Shown: positions 36,173 through 43,900 of the stretch, one piece after another
How the letters are laid out: each line of letters starts with the position of its first letter
Numbering within the stretch: the stretch's first letter is position 1
Assembly: GCF_025854335.1 (NCBI RefSeq)
Contig: NZ_CP107716.1
Span: 1,605,001 to 1,669,000, forward strand
Source: Pelagibacterium flavum
Lineage (GTDB): Bacteria > Pseudomonadota > Alphaproteobacteria > Rhizobiales > Devosiaceae
DNA: 64,000 nucleotides
Reading direction: 5' to 3'
Position numbers and translations under genes: made by a program
Notes under the pieces: model-generated
The model's database searches: none
What the model was told of the DNA's origin: nothing
The model's input: the letters and a program-made list of their open reading frames with translations, nothing else

Positions 36173-36778
36173 ATGAGCTTTTCCATGACGTCCACCCTCT
36201 TTGTCGCCTTCCTTCTGGCCGGCGCGACTGCTTCGTTTTCGCCAGGGCCGAACAATCTGATGGTGATGACATCGAGTGCAAAATTCGGTCTGGGCCGGAC
36301 GGTTCCGCATTGCGTCGGCATTACCCTGGGCTTTCCGATCCTGGTGTTTGTGGTGGGATTGGGTTTGGGGGAGCTCGTTGTCGCCTATCCGCAGATCAGC
36401 ACCGTCATGCGCTATGGCGCCGCCGCCTATTTTCTCTGGATGGCCTATCATATGCTGGGCATCACCATGGGCGCGGCAACGGGCCGGGAACGCCCGATGC
36501 GCAGCTATGAGGCCGCGCTGTTTCAGTGGATCAATCCCAAGGCGTGGGCGATGGCGGTCAGCTTCGTCGCGTTGTTCGTACCGGCGGGACCGAACCGGAT
36601 CGCCAATCTGGCGTTGCTTGCGCTGGGCTGCGGTGTCTTCGGGGCGCTGTCCTCGAGTACCTGGATGATTTTCGGACTGGGCCTGACTGTTTTCCTCGAG
36701 CGTTCGGGACTGGAGAAATATCTGGGCATGATCCTGGCCGGTCTTATGCTCTGCGCCGTCGTCCTGTTCCTCATCTGA
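36173..36778 (+). CDS. LysE/RhtB family exporter
   Basis: A 201-residue inner-membrane amino-acid or metabolite exporter with about six helices. The family motif appears as ATASFSPGPNNLMVMTSSAKFG at the N-terminus, and WINPKAWAMAVSF mid-protein is typical of RhtB/EamB-like members. The substrate is unknown. The start ATG at 36173 follows a perfect short inverted repeat. Confidence 0.9.
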   Translation: MSFSMTSTLFVAFLLAGATASFSPGPNNLMVMTSSAKFGLGRTVPHCVGITLGFPILVFVVGLGLGELVVAYPQISTVMRYGAAAYFLWMAYHMLGITMGAATGRERPMRSYEAALFQWINPKAWAMAVSFVALFVPAGPNRIANLALLALGCGVFGALSSSTWMIFGLGLTVFLERSGLEKYLGMILAGLMLCAVVLFLI

Positions 36779-36881
36779 CACACACTTCACCCGAAACGGT
36801 TTTGCCATCGGGGGCTGCTCGTCTAAAGTACCCGCCGCGCCGATCGGGAATCAGGAAGCGCGCTAGATAGGTGCTTTGGGC

Positions 36882-37682
36882 ATGGAAGAAACGGGGACCG
36901 TCCGGCACGTCAGGGCGCTCTTTATAAGCGACGTCCATCTTGGGATGCAGGCGATTCAGGTTGAGGAACTGCTCAAGTTTCTCGCTGTTCATGATGCCGA
37001 TACGATCTATATCGTGGGTGATCTGATCGATGGATGGCGGCTGCAGAAGGAATGGAACTGGCCGCCCGAATATGACGCACTGGCCAATGCGCTGCTTGCC
37101 AAGGCGCGGGCGGGCGCGCGCATCGTTTATCTTGCGGGCAATCACGACGAGTTCCTGCGCGATTATCTAGGCACCTATTTCGGTGGTGTCGAAATCGTCG
37201 ACCGCATGGTCCACATCACCGCCGACGGCAAGCGCTATCTGGTGATCCATGGCGATCAGTTCGACGTTGTCGTCGCCAATGCCAAATGGCTCGCCCATAT
37301 CGGGGACTGGGCCTATAATTTCGCGCTGACCATCAACGCGCCCATCAACTGGGTGCGCCGCCGGATGGGGCTTAGCTACTGGTCGCTTTCGGCCTGGGCC
37401 AAGCAGAAGGTCAAGAGCGCTGTGTCGGTCATGGGGCGGTTCGAGGAAGCCCTCTCGCTCGAAGCGCGCAATTCCAAGGTCGAGGGGGTGATCTGTGGCC
37501 ACATCCATCAGGCCGCCATGCACCACAAATTCGGCATCCACTACATCAATTCAGGCGATTGGGTGGAAAGCTGCACGGCGATCGTGGAGGACCACGACGG
37601 AGCGTTCGAGTTGATCCGCTGGAAGGACATTTCCGCGCCACCGCGCAAGCGCCGCGGACTGGGCCGGCTGCGCGCGGGCTGA
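36882..37682 (+). CDS. LpxH/PlcP-like metallophosphoesterase (paralogue 1)
   Basis: A 266-residue binuclear-metal phosphoesterase. The metal-binding blocks are RALFISDVHLGM (about residue 12), IVGDLIDGW, LAGNHDEFLR, VIHGDQFDVV and ICGHIHQAAM. The family covers UDP-2,3-diacylglucosamine hydrolases and the phospholipase-C-like PlcP of rhizobia. It resembles the gene at 39055 closely over the whole length. Substrate assignment between lipid A and phospholipid is unresolved. Confidence 0.88.
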   Translation: MEETGTVRHVRALFISDVHLGMQAIQVEELLKFLAVHDADTIYIVGDLIDGWRLQKEWNWPPEYDALANALLAKARAGARIVYLAGNHDEFLRDYLGTYFGGVEIVDRMVHITADGKRYLVIHGDQFDVVVANAKWLAHIGDWAYNFALTINAPINWVRRRMGLSYWSLSAWAKQKVKSAVSVMGRFEEALSLEARNSKVEGVICGHIHQAAMHHKFGIHYINSGDWVESCTAIVEDHDGAFELIRWKDISAPPRKRRGLGRLRAG

Positions 37683-37776
37683 ATTCTTACGAAATTGACG
37701 GTACTTGGCGCTTGCCAGGGTGAGCGGCGCGGCGCATGGTCGCTCTCTTCAATCCTGCCTTGCGGAACCTTCTTCA

Positions 37777-38997
37777 ATGTTGCCGAGACTGCCCGAGCGG
37801 CTGACCACGCCCGAAATGCGCACGGGTCTGTTCTACGCTGCCATGTATCTGCCGATCGGCGTCTCCACGCTGCTTTTGCCCGTATGGCTGGACGGCAGGG
37901 GTATAGGCGAGGAAGAAATCGGCATCATCAGCGCGACGCCGATCTTTATCATGATCGTGCTCAATCTGCTTGTCGGGCGTGTGGCGGACAAGGCGAGCGA
38001 CTGGCGCGGGGTGATCGTCGCCGGCTCGCTCATCAGTGCTGTGGTGTCGTTGGGGTTCGTTTTTGTCGACGCGTTCTGGGGCATTCTGCTCTTTAACACT
38101 CTGCTCGTTATCCCTGTCATGGCCATAGAGCCGGTGATTGATGCCGCGACCATAAGAATGACGCGTCGCCGCGGCACCGATTTTGCGCGGGTGAGGATCT
38201 GGGGCACATTCGGCTATATCGGGGCGACGGCACTGGCCGGGTGGACGTTCGGCTGGCTGGGAATCGCGGTGTTCGTGCCGCTGCTGATCGCCACGGCGCT
38301 ACTGCGCGGGCTGTCGGCACTGCCGCTGCCATATTTCCGGTCGCAGAACGGGAGCGGACTGGCGGGCGCGCCGCTGGTGAGCGCCCCCGGTGCGGGCCAG
38401 ACCCTGCGGCAGGTCGCGCGGCCATGGTTCGTCCTCACGCTTCTTGGGGCGGCCATATTGCAGGCCAGCCATATGCTGCTCATCAGTTTTGGCGCGCTCT
38501 TGTGGCTCAGAGCGGGGGTGCCGGACGCTGCGGTAGGCATATTGTGGATCGTGGCGCCGGTCTGCGAGATCGTCACCATGCTGTTTTTTTCCCATTTCGC
38601 ACGGCGGTTTTCGGCCCGGCATCTGCTCCTGGCGGCCTGCGCCAGTGGGGTTCTGCGCTGGGTCGGCATGGTTTACGCAACGGAAGTGTGGCAATTGGGT
38701 CTGCTGCAAGCCCTGCACATGATGACGTTCGGCCTGGCCTATATGGGCATCGTCACCTTCATCGCAAATTGGACCAGCGAAGAGATCGCGGCTCAGGCTC
38801 AGAGCTTTTATGTGGTCATGAAGCAGATCTGCTCGGTTATCGCGCTGCTGTTTTTCGGCATGCTGGTGGCCCATTTCGGATTGCAAAGCTTCTGGGCAGC
38901 GGGGCTGCTGTCGGCGATCGGGGCGGGGATGATTCTGATTTCACTCTCGATCTGGTCCACCAAGGCACAGAACGAATCGCGCCCGCTGTCACAATAG
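37777..38997 (+). CDS. MFS transporter (HcaT/PPP-like)
   Basis: A 406-residue carrier with twelve predicted helices. FARVRIWGTFGYIGATALAGW is the MFS_1_like pattern seen in 3-phenylpropionate-type permeases. The ATG at 37777 is chosen because the extended reading upstream is not hydrophobic or conserved. It lies between the two metallophosphoesterase paralogues in the same direction, which suggests a lipid- or sugar-related substrate, but that is only context. Confidence 0.82.
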   Translation: MLPRLPERLTTPEMRTGLFYAAMYLPIGVSTLLLPVWLDGRGIGEEEIGIISATPIFIMIVLNLLVGRVADKASDWRGVIVAGSLISAVVSLGFVFVDAFWGILLFNTLLVIPVMAIEPVIDAATIRMTRRRGTDFARVRIWGTFGYIGATALAGWTFGWLGIAVFVPLLIATALLRGLSALPLPYFRSQNGSGLAGAPLVSAPGAGQTLRQVARPWFVLTLLGAAILQASHMLLISFGALLWLRAGVPDAAVGILWIVAPVCEIVTMLFFSHFARRFSARHLLLAACASGVLRWVGMVYATEVWQLGLLQALHMMTFGLAYMGIVTFIANWTSEEIAAQAQSFYVVMKQICSVIALLFFGMLVAHFGLQSFWAAGLLSAIGAGMILISLSIWSTKAQNESRPLSQ

Positions 38998-39054
38998 AGT
39001 TGCGCAAATCAGGCATTCGGACAGTCGCGAGCCAACAGCCTTGCGGTACATCCG

Positions 39055-39858
39055 ATGCATTCCGCACAAAAGCCACGTCAGTTGCGCGCTCTGTTTATCA
39101 GCGATACGCATCTGGGTATGCGCGGCGCCCAGGCGGGCGCTTTGCTCGATTTTCTCCAATCGGTCGAGGCCGAATGCATCTATCTGGTCGGCGATTTTGT
39201 CGACGGGTGGAAGCTTAGAAAAAGCTGGCACTGGCCGCCGGCCTGCAACCGGGTGATCCAGCATCTGCTCGATTGCACGCGCAAGGGCGCGCGCATCGTT
39301 TATGTGCCGGGCAATCACGATGAGTTTCTGCGTGAGTTCGCGGCGCTCCGGTTCGGCGGCATAGACGTGCGCGAACGGGCAATTCATACCGGCGCGGACG
39401 GGCGGCGCTATTTGGTCATCCATGGGGACCAGTTCGACGTTGTCGTCCGGCATGCCCGCTGGGTGTCCTGGCTTGGGGATATTTCCTACAATCTGGCGCT
39501 GCGCGGTGCCATGCTCATCAATCGGGTGCGGCAGCGGCTCGGTCGCCCGCGCTGGTCGCTTTCGGGCTGGGCGCGGGCCAATGTGGGCCGGGCCGCCGCG
39601 CTGATCGAGCGGTTCGAAACCGCGCTGGTGCGCGAGGCGGACGAGCAGGGCTTTGATGGTGTGGTCTGCGGCCATATCCATGCCGCCGCAATCGCCAGCC
39701 ACGGAAGCGTCACCTATCTCAATTGCGGCGACTGGGTGGAGAACTGCACAGCCATCGTGGAGACACGGGAAGGGCGGTTCGAACTGATCCGCTGGGTCGA
39801 GGAGACTGTGCCCATTCGCCAAGCGGTCCTGCCTCCGATGCAGGAGGCCACCCCATGA
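39055..39858 (+). CDS. LpxH/PlcP-like metallophosphoesterase (paralogue 2)
   Basis: A 267-residue paralogue of the 36882 gene with the same metal ligands: RALFISDTHLGM, LVGDFVDGWKL, VPGNHDEFLR, VIHGDQFDVVVRHARW and VCGHIHAAAI. Its stop overlaps the ATG of the GT4 gene (atga). A PlcP-type phosphodiesterase coupled to an Agt-type glycosyltransferase is the module that swaps phospholipids for glycolipids under phosphate limitation in marine and rhizobial alphaproteobacteria, so this copy is the better PlcP candidate. No clear PhoB box lies upstream. Confidence 0.85.
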   Translation: MHSAQKPRQLRALFISDTHLGMRGAQAGALLDFLQSVEAECIYLVGDFVDGWKLRKSWHWPPACNRVIQHLLDCTRKGARIVYVPGNHDEFLREFAALRFGGIDVRERAIHTGADGRRYLVIHGDQFDVVVRHARWVSWLGDISYNLALRGAMLINRVRQRLGRPRWSLSGWARANVGRAAALIERFETALVREADEQGFDGVVCGHIHAAAIASHGSVTYLNCGDWVENCTAIVETREGRFELIRWVEETVPIRQAVLPPMQEATP

Positions 39859-40880
39859 CGCGTCTGCTCATCGTTTCGGACGCCTGGCACCCGCAGGTGA
39901 ACGGGGTCGTCCGCTCGCTCGAAAATGTGGGCAACACATTGAAGCGGCGCGGCTATGAGGTGAGATACCTTACGCCCGAGCCGTTCTGGACGCTGCCCCT
40001 GCCGACCTATCCCGACATCCGGGTGCCCTTGCCATCGCTCAGGGTGGTTCAGGACATGATCGCCGGCTTTGCGCCCGACCATATCCACATTGCCACCGAA
40101 GGCCCGCTGGGGCTGGCGGCGCGGACGCTTTGCGTGGCGCAAAGCCTTGCCTTTACGACCAGCTATCATACCCGCTTTCCCGAATACCTTGCCGCACGCC
40201 TGCCGGTGCCGGTCGAGTGGAGTTATGGCTATCTGCGCTGGTTCCATGCTGCGGCATCGGCAACCATGGTGCCCACACCCTCGGTCCTCAAATATCTGCG
40301 GCGGCGGTTTTTCCGCCATCTTGCCGTCTGGTCGCGCGGGGTGGATCTGTCTGCGTTCAGCCCCGGGCCCAAGGCGATGTTTTCGGGCCTGCCAGGGCCG
40401 CACCTCCTCTATGTGGGGCGAGTCGCTGTTGAAAAGAACATCGAGGCGTTTCTCGAGATTGACCATCCGGGCACCAAGATTGTGGTCGGCGACGGCCCGG
40501 AACGCGGCGCGCTCATGCAGCGGTTTCCCAATGTCGTCTTTACGGGCCAATTGACGGGCGCGGCCTTGCGGGATGCCTATCGCAGCGCTGATGTTTTCGT
40601 CTTTCCCTCGCGCACCGATACGTTCGGCAACGTGATGCTTGAATCCATGGCGTGCGGCACTCCGGTTGCCGCCTATCCGGTGATGGGGCCGGTCGACGTG
40701 ATCGGAGCGGGCAAGGGTGGGGCGCTGGAAGAGGATCTTGCCCTCGCCGTGCGGCGCGCGCTTTCCATTCCGCGATCCGAGGCGATTGAAAGATCCAGGG
40801 GCTTTACCTGGGAGGCAGCGGCGGATCAGTTCGCACGGCGCCTGGCACCGATCCGTTTGCAAGCCATGGCCGCGGCATGA
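39855..40880 (+). CDS. GT4 glycosyltransferase (Agt/SqdX-like)
   Basis: A 341-residue GT-B enzyme. RLLIVSDAWHPQVNGVVRSL is the N-terminal sugar-acceptor motif, HLLYVGRVAVEKNIEAFLE begins the nucleotide-sugar domain, and FVFPSRTDTFGNVMLESMACGTPVAA is the GT4 EX7E region. The pattern (DxWxPQVNGV...TDTFGxVxLEAxACG) is shared with diacylglycerol glycosyltransferases such as Agt and SqdX. Translationally coupled to the PlcP-like gene, it probably glycosylates the diacylglycerol released by it. Sugar donor unknown. Confidence 0.85.
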   Translation: MTRLLIVSDAWHPQVNGVVRSLENVGNTLKRRGYEVRYLTPEPFWTLPLPTYPDIRVPLPSLRVVQDMIAGFAPDHIHIATEGPLGLAARTLCVAQSLAFTTSYHTRFPEYLAARLPVPVEWSYGYLRWFHAAASATMVPTPSVLKYLRRRFFRHLAVWSRGVDLSAFSPGPKAMFSGLPGPHLLYVGRVAVEKNIEAFLEIDHPGTKIVVGDGPERGALMQRFPNVVFTGQLTGAALRDAYRSADVFVFPSRTDTFGNVMLESMACGTPVAAYPVMGPVDVIGAGKGGALEEDLALAVRRALSIPRSEAIERSRGFTWEAAADQFARRLAPIRLQAMAAA

Positions 40881-40894
40881 GGCGGAAACAAAAA

Positions 40895-40917
40895 CGCACC
40901 CCGAGGGGTGCGCTTTT
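40895..40917. terminator. Bidirectional terminator
   Basis: CGCACCCC-GA-GGGGTGCG (40895-40912) with T runs on both sides (ctttttc to the right, and aaaac to the left read as T on the other strand). It separates the convergent GT4 and giant coiled-coil genes. Confidence 0.85.
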
Positions 40918-40938
40918 TCAATTCAAGGTTGGGCGGGC

Positions 40939-43900
40939 TTAGTTCAACCGGCCGCTTGCATGGGCGAGCATCGTATAGACCTTGCCCCGATTGCTCACGA
41001 GCTGATTGAAGGTCTGCTGCATGCCGTTAGGGCCGTTGGCCGCCTCTCCAAGCAACTGCTCGAACTCGTTCATATAAGCGCTCGCGGTGCGCGAGAATTC
41101 GGGATCGCGCTGGAGCTTGCGGCGCACTTCGTCGAATGTCGACTGCCCGGTGATGGTGTAGAGCCGGCGATTGAAGGCGCCCGACTCCCCATCCTGATAG
41201 CGGTTCCAGGCCGCTGTGAGCGCATCACTGTCGATGGCGCGGGCGATGTCTTCGGTCAGGCTCGAAAGGTTCAGCGGGCGCTGCGTGCCGGCCTGCTGGC
41301 TTGCCGAAGCGTTGCGCAGGACGTCGCGGAGCCATCCCCCCTCCTGCGGAGCAGCAGGAGCAGCGGCGGGCGCCGGTTGCGGCTGGTTGCTACGGGATTG
41401 GGTCAGCGCTTCATTGAGGCGCTCGGACGGTGATTTCTGCGTCTCTGCGGGACGGGCCTGAGTGGCAACCGGGGCCTGCTGGCGCGTCGGCTCGGGCTGA
41501 CGCACCTCAGGCTGACGCACCTCAGGCTGACGCACCTCAGGCTGGCGCACAGGCTGAGGCGCCGGTTCGGCGCGACGGGTCGGCTCGGCAGCGGCAAGCC
41601 GTGCCGAAGGCGTCCGCGGCGTGGTACGGCTCGACACTTCGTGGGTGCCCGGCTGGGCCCGCACGATGGCGTTGAGTTCCGACAGCGCTTCGATCTGTTC
41701 GGCGACGACGCGACGCATTGCAGCCGCGCTGGCCCGGGTTTCCTCCGGCAGATCCAGCACCGAGCGCTGCAATTCGTTGCGGGTCGCTTCGAGTTCCTGG
41801 CCGAGCTGGGAAGCGGTCATGCGCATGGCGTCGGCAGTATCGCCGAACCGGCGGGTCGCGTCGGCGTAAGCGCGCTCGATATCGGCGAGCAGATCGGCCT
41901 GGGTCTGGCGCAAGGCGTCGCTGGCGCGCTGGCCTTCGCCCGAGGCGAGATCGCCAATGGTCGAAATCTGGCCGGTCACGGCATCCGATGTCGAGGCGAG
42001 CGCGTCTTCCATCGCCTTGCGGGCAGCGATCAGGCGACGCTCGGTCTGGTTGACGGTTTCGGCGATCGACTGGGCGAAGCCGCGCAGGCGGTTGTCGATT
42101 TCATCGGTGCGCGCGGCAAAGCCTTCGGCGAGCGACTCCATGGCCCCACGGCGATTTTCCAGCGTATCCATGGTGGAGTTGGAGACTTCGGCCAGATTGG
42201 CCGCGGCCGTGGTGAACCCGTCAGTCTCGGAGTTGAGTTTACCCGACAGCTGGCCGAACTGCTCGAGCATTGCAGACATGGTGTTCTGCAGCGCTTCGAC
42301 GTGCTGGCTCATCATGGTGCCGGCCTGTTCGGTGCCCGTCATCGCATCGCGGACGGCGGCGGTGTAGGCCTGGGTCTGTTCGCCGACATTGCCCTGCAGG
42401 CGGGCAAGGTTGCCGGTCGAGGCTTCCAGAACCCTCTGGAGCAGCAGATTGGCATCGTTGAGCTTGCGCAGCGAGTCGGTGATTTCGTGCTGAATACGGT
42501 TGGACGATTCCGACATGATGTCTTCGGCGTCGCGGGCGTTTGCTTCAAGCGCGGCGCGCAGCAGATTTGTCTGGCTGCCCAGAGCGTTGGTCAACTGGTT
42601 CTGCTTGGTGTCGATGAGTTCGGCGAACCTGTCGGTATGCTCGGACACGATTCGGTTGATCTCGGACGCCTTGCGGCCAAGCTCGTCTGCGGTATGGACG
42701 GCGCGCACTTCCACCAGATCCTCGATATGGACAGTGGCCACCTTGAGCTCTTCCATGGCCTTGCGAACCACGGCGTCCATGCGCATTGCCGTCTGTTCGA
42801 CGTCGGCGGAAATGTTGGCCGTGACGTTGGCGAGCTTGTCGTTGAGAACGGTCTCGATGCGGCTGGCGCCGGATTCGAGGTCGGCCATCGATTGGCCGAT
42901 GGCGCTGTGGATCGAACCGGTGAGGGTGGATTCGATCCGGTCGGCGCCGCTCTCGAGGTCACGCATGGAATCGGTGATCGTGCCGTGGATGGCCTCATTG
43001 AGACCGGCCAACCGTTCGGCGGTGATTTCGGCGCGGGTGGTGATCGCCTCGGGCAGGGTGCCCAGACGATCGTCGACCATCTCGGTAATGGCGCTGCGCG
43101 CTTCGGTGAGACGCGCTTCGACCAGGTCCGCAGCGTCGCGGGCGCTCTGGCCGACCGAGGATGCGGCTTCGCCGATCCTGGCGGTGACGCCGGATTCCGC
43201 GCCGCTGATCTTTTCGACAGCGACGTCGATCTCGCGGCCGATATTGGAATTGAGCTCGGCCACCTTGCTTTCGATGAGCTCGGACACCTGGTTGGACCGG
43301 GTTTCCATCGTTTCGGTGACGTTGACAAGGCTGCCATCGATCGTGGCGCGGATGCGCTCGCCCGAGGCGTCGACAGCGGTGGTGAGTTCGCTTGTCCGGT
43401 CGGCGATCGACTCCGCCATGTGGCGGGATTTTTCATCCAGTGATTCTTCGAGCCCGCGAGCCCGATCGCCGATCGAGCGTTCGAGGCGCTCGGCGGATTC
43501 GTCGATGATGCCACCCATGTAGCGGGTGCGCTCGGTCAGCGTTTCCGAGAGCTGGCTCGAGGTGATGTCGAGCATCGAATTCATGGCGTTGGCGCGCTCG
43601 GCCAGCGTGTCATCGAGCTGTGTGGTGCGGGCCGCCAGCGCTGTATCGAGCTGGGTGGTGCGTGCATCGAGAGCGGAGGTAAGCTGCTCGGAGCGGCTGT
43701 CGAGCGCCGAGGTGAACTGTTCGGTCCGGCCATCCAGCGCAGAGGTAAAGGTCTCGGTCCGTCCATCGAGCGCGCTGTTGAACTGCTCGGTGCGGCTGTC
43801 GAGCGCCGCGGTCAGCTGTTCGGTCCGGCTGTCGATTGCCGATGTCAGATTGCCAGTGCGGCTTTCGATGACCGAAGCGATTTCTTCGGCGCGGCCATCG

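Noticed and set aside
38986..39003. Possible PhoB box (CTGTCAC) before the PlcP-like gene
   Set aside because: The second 7-mer at 11-bp spacing matches only two of seven positions, so it is not convincing.
41641..43443. 600-codon open frame on the plus strand inside the giant gene
   Set aside because: It is antisense to the GPR-like gene; its low-complexity glycine/aspartate/arginine-rich sequence is the mirror of the repetitive coding strand.
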